From DASSUW01 sp963740605 (GTDB taxonomy: Bacteria; Actinomycetota; Thermoleophilia; Solirubrobacterales; Solirubrobacteraceae), in contig CAVUFC010000022.1 in assembly GCA_963740605.1 (NCBI GenBank), positions 992,001-1,056,000 of the forward strand: a DNA stretch of 64,000 nt. Direction: 5' to 3'. Position numbers and translations under genes: made by a program. Under the pieces are notes generated by a model, which worked only from the letters and a program-made list of their open reading frames with translations, was not told the origin of the DNA and made no database searches. Each line of letters begins with the position of its first letter. Within the stretch, counting starts at the first letter, position 1. This document shows, piece by piece, positions 8,148 to 16,074 of this stretch.

Positions 8148-9455
8148 GTGTCGGACGCCGAAACGGGCACGGCGGCCCCCGGGACGGTCTTCAACGACCG
8201 CTACGAGATCGTCGGCCCGATCTCCAGTGGCGCGATGGGCGCGGTCTACCGCGCGATCGACCGCGAGCGCGGCGGCGAGGTCGCCCTCAAGCGCCTGCTC
8301 GACCTGCGCAACGCCGCGCGCTTCGAGATCGAGGCCCGCCTGCTCTCGAGCCTGAGCCATCCGCGCGTCGTCAAGGTGCTCGACCACTCGCAGGACGACG
8401 AGGGGCTCTACATCATCATGGAGCTCGTCCGCGGGACCGACCTCGGCGAGCAGCTCAGCGACCGCGGCGACCCGGGCCTGGCGTTCAACGAGGCGATCGA
8501 CTACGCCCGCCACACCTGCGAGGCGCTGCAGTACGTGCATGACCAGCAGATCGTGCACCGCGACGTCAAGCCGCAGAACATGATCCTCGCGGACAACGGT
8601 GTCGTGCTCGTCGACTTCGGCGTGGCACGCGCGATCGGCAGCGACGAGACCGTCGGCACGATCGCGGTCGGCACCCCGCGCTACATGGCGCCCGAGGTGT
8701 TCGCCGGCGGCACGGTCTCCCCCGCCAGCGACGTCTTCAGCCTCGCGGCCACGCTGTGGACGCTCACGGTCGGCGCGCCGCCGCGCTACGGCGACGTGAT
8801 GAAGATCGACAAGGTCGCGCCCGGGCTGCCGCCGGAGCTCGCAGAGGCGCTCGTCGGCGGGCTGGAGATGCTGCCGGAGATGCGGATCCCGTCGGCGATC
8901 GCGTTCGCCGAGGCGATCGGCGTCCCGATCAGCGAGCGCGGCGGCGAGTCGCTCGCTCAGAGCCTCGGCCGCGCGCCCGTCCACCGCCGCGTCATCGAGG
9001 CGATCGTCCGCACCGCCGCCGGCATGTTCGAGGCCGCCGCGTGCTCGATCGCCCTCGTCGACCAGGCCAGCGGCGAGCTCGTCTACGAGGCGGCGTGGGG
9101 GGCCGGCGCGGCCGAGGTGGTCGGTATGCGGCTCCCGGAAGGCGTGGGGCTGGCCGGGTCGGTGGTGGCGACCGGCGAGGGCGCTGCCGTGCCCGAGTGC
9201 CGCAAGGACCCGCGCTGGAAGGCGCAGGTCGCCGCCAAGACCGGCTATGTGCCGTACACGATGCTTGTCACGCCGCTGGTCAAGGACGGCAAACCGATCG
9301 GCGCGCTCTCGCTGCTGGACAAGCGCGACGGCGGCCCGTACCGGCACGAGGATCTCGGTCGCGCCGCGTTGTTCGCGGATCTGGCGGTCGTTGCCCTCGA
9401 CCTGGACACATTTCCCATGTCAACGACCGGCGGCCGCACCTTGCCGCTGGGTTAG
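8148..9455 (+). CDS. Serine/threonine kinase with C-terminal GAF domain
   Basis: The 435-residue protein joins a kinase domain (about residues 18-265) to a GAF domain (about 280-430). K48, HRDVKPQN and DFGVARA are present. The glycine loop reads ISSGAMGAVY, with Ser at the first glycine position. The GAF part (MFEAAACSIALVDQASGELV, then TPLVKDGKPIGALSLLD) could bind a small ligand or nucleotide and control the kinase. No membrane segment is seen. GTG is taken as start, 4 bp downstream of the preceding kinase. Confidence 0.9.
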   Translation: MSDAETGTAAPGTVFNDRYEIVGPISSGAMGAVYRAIDRERGGEVALKRLLDLRNAARFEIEARLLSSLSHPRVVKVLDHSQDDEGLYIIMELVRGTDLGEQLSDRGDPGLAFNEAIDYARHTCEALQYVHDQQIVHRDVKPQNMILADNGVVLVDFGVARAIGSDETVGTIAVGTPRYMAPEVFAGGTVSPASDVFSLAATLWTLTVGAPPRYGDVMKIDKVAPGLPPELAEALVGGLEMLPEMRIPSAIAFAEAIGVPISERGGESLAQSLGRAPVHRRVIEAIVRTAAGMFEAAACSIALVDQASGELVYEAAWGAGAAEVVGMRLPEGVGLAGSVVATGEGAAVPECRKDPRWKAQVAAKTGYVPYTMLVTPLVKDGKPIGALSLLDKRDGGPYRHEDLGRAALFADLAVVALDLDTFPMSTTGGRTLPLG

Positions 9456-9479
9456 GAGCCCGGTTACGGTTTGAGCCAG

Positions 9480-11189
9480 ATGTCGGACAGCCACTTCGAC
9501 GCGATCGTCGTCGGCTCGGGATTCGGCGGTTCGGTGACCGCCTATCGGCTCGCCGAGGCCGGCAAGAGCGTGTGCATCCTCGAGCGCGGCCGGGCGTACC
9601 CGCCCGGCTCGTTCACGCGCAGCCCGTACAAGGCGCGCGACAGCTTCTGGAACCCGGCCCGCGGGCTGACCGGCATGTACCACTACTGGTCCTTCAAGGG
9701 GATCGACGCGCTGGTGTCGGCGGGCCTCGGCGGCGGCTCGCTGATCTACGCCAACGTCTTCCTGCGCAAGGACGAGCGCTGGTTCGTCGACGAGGACGTC
9801 AACGACGGCGGGTACGAGAGCTGGCCGGTCACGCGCGCCGACCTCGACCCGCACTACGACCGTGTCGAGAAGATGATCGGGCTGCAGCGCTACCCGTTCG
9901 AGCACGAGCCGTACGCGGGCACGCCGAAGACGATCGCCTTCAAGCAGGCCGCCGAGCGCACCGGCATGGAGTGGTTCCTCCCGCAGCTGGCGGTCACGTT
10001 CGCCAACGAGGGCCGCCCGCCGGTCCCGGGCGAGAAGATCGTCGAGGAGATCCCGAACCTGCACGGGCGCGACCGCGTCACCTGCCAGCTGTGCGGGGAG
10101 TGCGACGTCGGCTGCAACTTCGGCGCCAAGAACACGCTCGACTACAACTACCTCACGCACGCCAAGCACCAGGGCGCCGAGATCCGCACCCTGGCCGACG
10201 TGCACACAATCGAGCCGCGCGAGGGCGGCGGCTACCGGGTCGGCTACGCGGCGCTCGACTATCCGGGTGGCGAGGCCTCGGCCAACGGGCGCCCGGCCCC
10301 GCTGACGCAGCTCACCTGCGACCACCTGGTGCTCAGCGCCGGGACGCTGGGCACGACCAACCTGCTGCTGCGCAACCGCAGCGCGTTCCCGCGGATCAGC
10401 CGCAAGCTCGGCACGCGCTTCTGCGGCAACGGCGACCTGCTGACGCTGGCGCTCAACTGCGCCGAGGTGACCGACGGCCGCCGCGTGCCGCGAATCGTGG
10501 ATCCGGGCTACGGGCCGGTGATCACGAGCACGATGCGGATGCCCGACGCGCTCGACGGCGCCGAGGGTCGTGGCTTCTACCTGCAGGACGCCGGCTACCC
10601 GCAGCACCTCGCGTGGATCCTCCACGTGCTGGCCGCGCCGAAGACGCTGTGGAACTGGCGTTCGCACGGCTTCTACCTCGTGCGCAACTGGCTGCGCGGA
10701 TCCCCGGACACGGACGTGACCGGCCACATCGCCGACCTGCTCGAGTCGGCCGAGCTGTCCGCCGGCGGCCTGCCGCTGCTCGGCATGGGCCGCGACGTGC
10801 CGGACGGGCGCATGTACCTCAAGCGCGGCCGGCTCGACGTCGACTGGAAGCGCCACAGCTCCGACGCCTACTTCGAACGGCTGCGGACAACATCGCGCGC
10901 CGTGACGCATTCGCTCGGCGGCCGCTTCGCCGACAACCCGATCTGGTTCCTCAAGCGCGTGATCACCGTCCACCCGCTCGGCGGCGCCCCGATGGGCCGC
11001 CAGTCGGGCGAAGGCGTCGTCGACCCGTACGGCAACGTGTTCGGCTATCCCGGCCTGCACATCGCCGACGGATCGGTGATGCCCGGACCCGTCGGGCCGA
11101 ACCCGAGCTTCACGATCGCCGCGCTCGCCGACCGTTTCGCCGACCACATCCTCGAGGAGACCCCCGCCGCGGAGGCGGCCGCCACATGA
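9480..11189 (+). CDS. GMC-family oxidoreductase, cholesterol-oxidase-like
   Basis: The 569-residue flavoenzyme has an N-terminal FAD site (VVGSGFGGSVTAYRLAEAG, about residues 10-28) and the GMC C-terminal signature around HPLGGAPMG. It resembles the ChoD/cholesterol-oxidase branch, acting on sterol or other hydroxyl substrates. Residues 202-212 read CQLCGECDVGC, a CX2CX2CX3C arrangement like those that hold iron-sulfur clusters; similar cysteines occur in this branch. No Tat or Sec signal is seen. The ATG was preferred to the upstream TTG at 9471. It overlaps the next gene by 4 nt. Confidence 0.88.
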   Translation: MSDSHFDAIVVGSGFGGSVTAYRLAEAGKSVCILERGRAYPPGSFTRSPYKARDSFWNPARGLTGMYHYWSFKGIDALVSAGLGGGSLIYANVFLRKDERWFVDEDVNDGGYESWPVTRADLDPHYDRVEKMIGLQRYPFEHEPYAGTPKTIAFKQAAERTGMEWFLPQLAVTFANEGRPPVPGEKIVEEIPNLHGRDRVTCQLCGECDVGCNFGAKNTLDYNYLTHAKHQGAEIRTLADVHTIEPREGGGYRVGYAALDYPGGEASANGRPAPLTQLTCDHLVLSAGTLGTTNLLLRNRSAFPRISRKLGTRFCGNGDLLTLALNCAEVTDGRRVPRIVDPGYGPVITSTMRMPDALDGAEGRGFYLQDAGYPQHLAWILHVLAAPKTLWNWRSHGFYLVRNWLRGSPDTDVTGHIADLLESAELSAGGLPLLGMGRDVPDGRMYLKRGRLDVDWKRHSSDAYFERLRTTSRAVTHSLGGRFADNPIWFLKRVITVHPLGGAPMGRQSGEGVVDPYGNVFGYPGLHIADGSVMPGPVGPNPSFTIAALADRFADHILEETPAAEAAAT

Positions 11190-11842
11190 CCGTCATCGCC
11201 ACGCAGCCCGCGACCGTGCAGTTCACCGAGGAGATGCTCGGCCACATCACGTTCGGCGAGACCGACTACAACCGCGGGTCCGTCTCGGGCCGGCCGGGTG
11301 CCGGGTTCTTCAAGTTCCACCTGACGATCGTCGTCGACGACATCCAGCGCTTCAGCGCCGACCCGATGCGGCAGGGCGGCGCGTTCGGCTGGGTCGAGTG
11401 CGACGCGCTCGGCGGCCGCCTACCGGTCGAGCGCGGTGTGTTCAACCTGTTCGTCGACACCGAGCCGGGCGTCAAGCACATGCTCTACCGGCTGTTCTTC
11501 CGCGACGGCGTCGGCCACCCGCTGACGATGACCGGCTACAAGCTCGTGCGCGACGACGCGGGCTTCGACGTCTGGCGCGACACGACGACGCTGTTCACGC
11601 GCGTGCTCCGCGGCCACGTCGAGGACTACGAGGAGGAAGGGGCCGAGCTCGTCGGCTCCGGCGTGCTGCGTATCCGTGTGCGCGACTTCGCCAAGCAGCT
11701 CACGACGTTCCGGTCACACGGCCCCGGCATCGGCAAGCAGCTCGGCGCCCTCGTACGCTTCGGCTGGATCTTCCTCGGTCACCTGGCCGAGGCCTACGTG
11801 TTCTCCAAGGGGCGGCGGAATGGCAAAGCAAGCCAAGGTTAA
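11186..11842 (+). CDS. Partner protein of GMC oxidoreductase
   Basis: The 218-residue protein has no transmembrane helix and starts at an ATG overlapping the oxidoreductase stop (ATGA). From memory, segments such as LGGRLPVERGVFNLFVD and YRLFFRDGVGHPLTMTGYK match a module that in other actinobacteria is fused to cholesterol-oxidase-like GMC enzymes together with an alpha/beta hydrolase. Here the module is a separate gene, and a matching hydrolase lies 6.5 kb away at 18325. Its biochemical role is unknown; a substrate-binding or lipocalin-like function is a guess. Confidence 0.75.
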   Translation: MTVIATQPATVQFTEEMLGHITFGETDYNRGSVSGRPGAGFFKFHLTIVVDDIQRFSADPMRQGGAFGWVECDALGGRLPVERGVFNLFVDTEPGVKHMLYRLFFRDGVGHPLTMTGYKLVRDDAGFDVWRDTTTLFTRVLRGHVEDYEEEGAELVGSGVLRIRVRDFAKQLTTFRSHGPGIGKQLGALVRFGWIFLGHLAEAYVFSKGRRNGKASQG

Positions 11843-12566
11843 GCGCCTGAAGCAGGCCGAAGCGGCCGGGAGCAAGCCGACCGGCCGTACGCACCTGCTC
11901 GGCGCGCTCGCCGCCGGCGCGGTGCTGACGGTGTTCGGCGCCGAGCTCACACGCGTGTGGCGGCTGGGCATGCTGCCGCAGAGCCGCCAGGAGGCCGCGG
12001 AGGGCCGTCAGCACGGCCGCGTCCGTCGCTCGTTCCTGGTCCTGCGCGAGGGCTATGCGGTCTCGCGCACGCGCGAGAACACGCTGTTCAACATGCTGGC
12101 GTCGTTCACGGTCGCGTTCGGCACGACACGTGCCATCACCTGGACGATCCGCGAGAAGGGCGGCATCGGCCCGATCAAGGACGTGGTGGTCGGCGACCGC
12201 CACATCCATCACTTCCTGCCCGGCGGGATCATCTCGCTGGCCGCGGGCGGTGTCGCGATCGGCACCAAGAGCCAGGAGTTCAACAAGTACCTAGCGCTCC
12301 CCTTCGGCGTCGGCGTGGCGCTCGTGCTCGACGAGTCCGCGCTGCTGCTCGAGCTCGACGACGTGTACTGGACCGAGGAGGGCGTCCTCAGCGTCCAGAT
12401 CGCGTTCGCCGCGATCGCGATGCTGTCCGCGCTCGCCTACCTGATCCGGATGCTGCGCCACAGCGAGGGCGGCGACACCGAGGCCGATTGGGAGATCGCG
12501 GCCAAGGCGTGGGACGACCTCCAGTCGATCCCCGGCGGGCCGGGGATCCCGGGGATCGGCCTGTAG
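11820..12566 (+). CDS. Multi-pass membrane protein
   Basis: The 248-residue protein has a Lys-rich N-terminus and about five hydrophobic segments (near residues 24-42, 88-108, 130-150, 160-178 and 196-214). The polar stretch GDRHIHHFLPGG contains a His cluster that could bind metal, and an acidic run (DESALLLELDDVYW) follows. I do not recognise a characterised family. It overlaps the preceding gene by 23 nt and has a GGGGCGG-type ribosome site, so it is the third gene of the GMC operon and may anchor the complex to the membrane. Confidence 0.8.
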   Translation: MAKQAKVKRLKQAEAAGSKPTGRTHLLGALAAGAVLTVFGAELTRVWRLGMLPQSRQEAAEGRQHGRVRRSFLVLREGYAVSRTRENTLFNMLASFTVAFGTTRAITWTIREKGGIGPIKDVVVGDRHIHHFLPGGIISLAAGGVAIGTKSQEFNKYLALPFGVGVALVLDESALLLELDDVYWTEEGVLSVQIAFAAIAMLSALAYLIRMLRHSEGGDTEADWEIAAKAWDDLQSIPGGPGIPGIGL

Positions 12567-12570
12567 CTCA

Positions 12571-12693
12571 CTACTTCTCCAGGCGCAGGCCCGGCCGCTT
12601 CAGCGGCGGGCCGAGGACCTTGCCGCCGTAGCGGGCCACGAGCTCCGGCAGGTCCCCGGGACGGGATAGGTCCGCCCCGTGCTCCGCCTCGCG
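12571..12693 (-). pseudogene. C-terminal gene remnant
   Basis: An open stretch of 40 codons ends in TAG and reads protein-like (PELVARYGGKVLGPPLKRPG). It has an in-frame TGA immediately upstream and no start codon before the body, so it looks like the tail of a lost gene. The family is not recognised. It is the first of three remnants between 12567 and 13052. Confidence 0.35.
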
Positions 12694-12700
12694 TCACGTT

Positions 12701-12850
12701 GCCGGCTGGATCCTCCTGGCGGGCGCAGGGAAGATCGTCGTCGCCCGGGCCGACGGCAGCGCCCGGCAGGTGCTCGGCAAGGGCTCGGACCCCTCCGTCT
12801 CCCCCGACGGCGCGCGAGTCGCCGTGATCGACGAGGCGGGCGAGCGCCCT
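12701..12850 (+). pseudogene. Beta-propeller (TolB/PD40-like) gene fragment
   Basis: One frame reads AGKIVVARADGSARQVLGKG and then SDPSVSPDGARVAVI, the repeat pattern of TolB/WD40-like propeller blades. There is no start codon or signal peptide in front, and after about 50 codons the reading becomes Arg-rich noise. It looks like an internal fragment of a larger secreted or periplasmic propeller protein. Confidence 0.45.
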
Positions 12851-13022
12851 CATCCGCTGCTGCATCTGCGGGAACGCGTTCGAGAGCACGGCGAGCGAGA
12901 CCGCGAGCATCCGCGCCGTCGGGCTCGCGCAGCGCGACAACCCGGGCGGGTCGCCGATGACGACCCGTTACGGCTTCGAGGGCCTGATGGCCCAGGAATC
13001 GCGTCGCAAGCGTCGGCGCTGA
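12828..13022 (+). pseudogene. Fragment with CCxxC motif and basic tail
   Basis: An open frame bounded by an upstream TGA reads LIRCCICGNAFESTASETAS and ends YGFEGLMAQESRRKRRR before TGA at 13020-13022. The Cys pattern hints at a zinc ribbon, but only the first half is present and no start codon lies before it. It overlaps the propeller fragment in another frame. I read it as the C-terminal end of a broken gene; a short real protein using a rare start cannot be excluded. Confidence 0.35.
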
Positions 13023-13052
13023 GCGGCGTGCGGGGTAGGCTGTCGCGTCCCC

Positions 13053-13868
13053 GTGATCGACCCCGCCCAGCCCTCACACGTCGCCATCGTGACCGGCGCG
13101 AACCACGGCATCGGGGCGGCCGTGGCGCGACGGCTCGCGCAGCGCGGCGTCGCCGTCCTCGTGACCTACCTGCGCGTCGACGACGCCCCTGATCCGGGAG
13201 TGCCGGAGGCGTACCGCCACAACCGGGCGGCCGGCGCGGACGACCTCATCAGTGAGATCAGGTCGCTGAGTGGCCGCGCGGTGCCCGCCGAGGCCGACCT
13301 GAGCGACCCCGACACACCGGCCCGGCTCTTCGAGACCGCGGAGCGGGAGCTGGGGGCGGTCGATATCCTCGTCAACAACGCGACCGGCTGGGTGCAGGAC
13401 ACGTTCACCCCCGCGGAGCAGGATGCGTTCGGGCGCGCGCTGCGACCGGTCACGCCGCAGTCGTTCGAGCGCCAGTTCGCGGTCGACGCGATGGCCGCGG
13501 CGCTGCTCATCGCCGAGTTCGCGCGCCGCCACATCGAACGTCACGGCACCTGGGGCCGGATCATCGGCCTGACCTCGGGCGGCGCCCAGGGCTTCCCGTC
13601 CGAGGTCTCGTACGGCGCCGCCAAGGCGGCGCAGGAGAACTACACGATGTCGGCCTCCGTCGAGCTCGCCGACTACGGCGTGACGGCGAACATGGTGCAT
13701 CCGCCGGTGACCGACACCGGCTGGGTGACCGACGACGTTCGCGCAGCCGTGCGCAGCCGCAGCGACCTCGTGCACGTGGCCACCCCCGACCAGGTGGCGG
13801 AGGTCATCGACTTCCTCGCCTCGGACGCGGCCGATCTCGTGACCGGGAACATCATGAGCCTGCGCTAA
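13053..13868 (+). CDS. Short-chain dehydrogenase/reductase
   Basis: The 271-residue protein is a classical SDR. It shows the cofactor motif TGANHGIG (residues 14-21), NNATG after strand 4, and the catalytic Ser plus YGAAK. An unusually long insert between strands 2 and 3 includes the segment DAPDPGVPEAYRHN. The substrate is unknown. The GTG start lies 11 bp after a possible -10 TAGGCT. It converges with the SRPBCC gene and the two stops overlap by 3 nt. Confidence 0.9.
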   Translation: MIDPAQPSHVAIVTGANHGIGAAVARRLAQRGVAVLVTYLRVDDAPDPGVPEAYRHNRAAGADDLISEIRSLSGRAVPAEADLSDPDTPARLFETAERELGAVDILVNNATGWVQDTFTPAEQDAFGRALRPVTPQSFERQFAVDAMAAALLIAEFARRHIERHGTWGRIIGLTSGGAQGFPSEVSYGAAKAAQENYTMSASVELADYGVTANMVHPPVTDTGWVTDDVRAAVRSRSDLVHVATPDQVAEVIDFLASDAADLVTGNIMSLR

Positions 13869-14293
13869 CCGGCGAGCACCCGATCGAGGTTGTCGAAGCA
13901 GACGCCCCACCCGCCTTCGTGGGAGCGCACCGCCTCCTCGTCCCAGAGGTCACGGTGGGTGAAGCGCACCGTCGTGGAGCCGTCGCGCTCCTCGAAGTCG
14001 ATCTCGATCAGTTGCCGGACCGTGTTGTCGTCCCACAGCCAGGTGAAGACGAGCCGGCGCGGCGGGTCGATCTCGGTGTAGACGCCGCCGCCGCCGTACG
14101 ACGAGTTGGTGTGCGGGTCGCGCATCACCACCCGGACCTCACCGCCGACCCGTAGGTCGACGGTGGCCTCGGGGGTCTCCCAGTCGTGTCCGGCGTGCCA
14201 CCAGCGGCGCATGACCTCCTCGCTGGTCCACGCGTCGAACACCGCCTGGGCGGGCGCCGCGAACGTGCGCTCCATCTGGAGCGTCGCGCTCAT
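13865..14293 (-). CDS. SRPBCC / AHSA1-like protein
   Basis: The 142-residue protein is a START-like fold of the activator-of-Hsp90 (AHSA1) type. It begins MERTFAAPAQAVFDAWTSEE with TWLWDDN and a C-terminal helix GGWGVCFDNLDRVL. Such proteins are frequent partners of ArsR-type regulators and may bind hydrophobic ligands. It is the last gene of an operon with an ArsR regulator, a DUF899 protein and a 41-residue membrane protein; its ATG overlaps the stop of the small gene (ATGA). Confidence 0.88.
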   Translation of the reverse strand: MSATLQMERTFAAPAQAVFDAWTSEEVMRRWWHAGHDWETPEATVDLRVGGEVRVVMRDPHTNSSYGGGGVYTEIDPPRRLVFTWLWDDNTVRQLIEIDFEERDGSTTVRFTHRDLWDEEAVRSHEGGWGVCFDNLDRVLAG

Positions 14294-14415
14294 GGCTCCC
14301 GCCGGCGCCGGAACCGCAGCGCGATCCACGCGCGCGCCATGAGAAGGCTGCCGCCCGCCCCGCCGGCGACGGGCAGCATCTCCTCGATCGGCACGCCGGC
14401 GATGTGTGCGATCAC
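14290..14415 (-). CDS. 41-residue membrane protein
   Basis: This small gene is overlapped at both ends: its GTG shares bases with the DUF899 stop (GTGA) and its stop shares bases with the SRPBCC ATG (ATGA). The protein starts IAHIAGVPIEEMLPVAGGAG, has one hydrophobic helix and ends in ALRFRRRREP. The pattern of short N-terminus, PxEE, helix and Arg-rich tail resembles small proteins I recall from other actinobacteria. The positive tail suggests the C-terminus faces the cytoplasm. A longer open frame upstream lies inside the DUF899 gene and is not used here. Confidence 0.7.
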   Translation of the reverse strand: MIAHIAGVPIEEMLPVAGGAGGSLLMARAWIALRFRRRREP

Positions 14416-15107
14416 GCGTCCGCGCCGTAGGCGTCGTGGTAGTTCCACCACTCGTACGGCGCGGTCTGCGGATAGCCGTCGGGCGAGTCCTCCCATGCCT
14501 CCTGGCGACCCAGCGCCGTGATGTCCAGATAGCTCCAGGTCGTGCCCATGTGCTCGTCGCCGCGCGCGTCGATGAAGTACGTCCGGAAGATCCGGTCACC
14601 CTCGCGGATGAAGGCATTGTGCCCGTGCCACTCGTCCACGCCGAAGTCCTTGTCGAACTCGTCTGTGAGCGTGTACCAGGGAATCAGGTCCCAGCCCATG
14701 CGCTCCCGCAAGCCCTGGATCTCGGCCTGCGGGGCGCGCGAGACATACGCGAGCGTCGTGTCCCGCGCGTTCAGGTGCGCCGGGTGCGCGACCTGGTCGG
14801 CGCCGAACGAGCAGCCGACGCACGCACGCTCCGGGTAGGCGCCACCCGACTGCGGGTACGTCGTGACGTCCGGCGCGTAGAAGGCGCGGTAGACGATCAG
14901 CTGCCTCCGACCTTCGAACAGGTCCACGAGGCTCGCCGGTCCGTTGGGTCCCTCGAACCGGTAGTCCTTGTCCACGGCCATCCACGGCATTCTGCGGCGC
15001 TCGGCGGCCAGGGCGTCACGCGCACGCGTGAGCTCCTTCTCCTTCACCAGCAACTGCTCGCGGGCGGCCTCCCACTGCTCGGGGGAAACGATCGTGGAGG
15101 TGTTCAT
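14412..15107 (-). CDS. DUF899 thioredoxin-like protein
   Basis: The 231-residue protein belongs to the DUF899 family of thioredoxin-fold proteins. A charged N-terminal helix with KEKELTRARDALAAERRR is followed by MPWMAVDKDYRFEGPNG, VYRAFYAP and a CVGC motif at the expected redox position. C-terminal TWSYLDITALGRQEAWEDSP is also typical. The reaction is unknown. The gene overlaps the ArsR gene upstream and the 41-residue gene downstream by 4 nt each. Confidence 0.88.
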   Translation of the reverse strand: MNTSTIVSPEQWEAAREQLLVKEKELTRARDALAAERRRMPWMAVDKDYRFEGPNGPASLVDLFEGRRQLIVYRAFYAPDVTTYPQSGGAYPERACVGCSFGADQVAHPAHLNARDTTLAYVSRAPQAEIQGLRERMGWDLIPWYTLTDEFDKDFGVDEWHGHNAFIREGDRIFRTYFIDARGDEHMGTTWSYLDITALGRQEAWEDSPDGYPQTAPYEWWNYHDAYGADA

Positions 15108-15412
15108 TGCGACTCCTTCAGGTACTCGTCGACAACGTCGAACAGGCGCCCCCAGACAGCCCGTTGGCGATCCATCCAGTCTGCCGCCTCGCTCAGCACG
15201 GCGGGTTGGAGCGACAGCCGGTGCGTCCGGCCGTCGATCACGCGGGTCACCACGCCCGTTTCCTCCAGCACCCTCAGGTGCTTGGAGATGGCGGGCTTCG
15301 AGACACCGAACCCGTACGTGGCTTCGCCGACCGTCGCCGATCCTTCGGCGAGACGCTCGACGATGCCGCGGCGAATCGGGTGCGACAGCGCCCGGAACGG
15401 ATCGTTAACCAT
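15104..15412 (-). CDS. ArsR-family repressor
   Basis: The 102-residue winged-HTH protein starts MVNDPFRALSHPIRRGIVER and carries a recognition region FGVSKPAISKHLRVLEETG. The usual arsenic-binding cysteines are absent, as in the ArsR regulators that accompany AHSA1-type SRPBCC genes. The C-terminal segment (DWMDRQRAVWGRLFDVVDEY) is typical of that subgroup. It heads the operon. An inverted repeat spans its start codon and is a likely autoregulatory site. Longer upstream in-frame starts were rejected because the extra residues are not ArsR-like. Confidence 0.9.
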   Translation of the reverse strand: MVNDPFRALSHPIRRGIVERLAEGSATVGEATYGFGVSKPAISKHLRVLEETGVVTRVIDGRTHRLSLQPAVLSEAADWMDRQRAVWGRLFDVVDEYLKESQ

Positions 15413-15421
15413 GGGGTTAAC
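15404..15421. promoter_or_regulatory. Inverted repeat over the arsR start codon
   Basis: The sequence GTTAACC-ATGG-GGTTAAC has perfect 7-bp arms and covers the ATG of the ArsR gene (15410-15412). ArsR repressors bind short AT-rich dyads at their own promoters, so this is a good candidate autoregulatory operator. Its placement on the start codon would let the repressor block both transcription and initiation. Confidence 0.6.
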
Positions 15422-15519
15422 CGTAGCAGCCGGAAACATCACTTGCACCATGGACCCCAGGCCGGGGCGAAACTCATCGGCACGCCGGCCCGACCGGTGC
15501 AACATGCTGACCGGCAGCG

Positions 15520-15548
15520 TTGACGCACGCGGTGCGGTTGTGTAGACC
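15520..15548 (+). promoter_or_regulatory. Promoter of AMIN-like secreted protein gene
   Basis: TTGACG (15520-15525), a 17-bp spacer and TAGACC (15543-15548) precede the GTG start by 9 bp, which implies leaderless or nearly leaderless mRNA. The layout matches that of the secreted-protein array at 35.6-51.2 kb. Confidence 0.5.
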
Positions 15549-15557
15549 TGGCATGAC

Positions 15558-16064
15558 GTGCTCACTCGACGGACGCGCAAGCTGGTGGTCGTTCTGGCGT
15601 CTGCCTCAACGCTCGGGCTCGCCGGCGAGGCCTTCGGCCTCCCGCCGTTCACCATGGGAGCGAAGTCAGCACCGGGGAGCGGCGGCCAGGTCCAGCTCTC
15701 CCACGTCCGCACCGGATGCCACGCGACGTTCGACCGCTTCGTCGTCAAGGCTCGACTCGGCACTCCGCGCTACGACGTCCGCTACGTCAGGCGGATCGTC
15801 GAGGATGGCTCAGGAAACCCGGTGCACCTCCTGGGCAGCAAGCGCATCCGCATCCTCCTGCGCGACGCCCGCGGCCACACCCAGGGCGGCACGAACCTCC
15901 TGCCGCAGGTCAAGACCCCGCGCTGCCCGAACCTCCGCCAGGTCAAGCTCGCCGGCGACTTCGAGGGCGTCGTGACGTTCGGCCTCGGGCTCCGTCACAA
16001 GACCGGGTTCCGCGTCTTCCGCCTCACCGGACCCAAGCGCCTCGTCGTCGACGTCGCGCACTGA
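15558..16064 (+). CDS. Secreted AMIN-like domain protein
   Basis: The 168-residue protein has a Sec signal peptide (about residues 1-27) and a single beta-rich domain with HATFDRFVVKARLG, YDVRYVRRI, GDFEGVVTFGLGL and a C-terminal LVVDVAH. These fit the AMIN-like domain of actinobacterial (lipo)proteins, thought to act at the cell wall. There is no lipobox Cys, so it should be secreted. The GTG start is supported by the promoter 9 bp upstream. It converges with the MMPL transporter gene. Confidence 0.8.
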   Translation: MLTRRTRKLVVVLASASTLGLAGEAFGLPPFTMGAKSAPGSGGQVQLSHVRTGCHATFDRFVVKARLGTPRYDVRYVRRIVEDGSGNPVHLLGSKRIRILLRDARGHTQGGTNLLPQVKTPRCPNLRQVKLAGDFEGVVTFGLGLRHKTGFRVFRLTGPKRLVVDVAH

Positions 16065-16074
16065 CAGCCCGACG

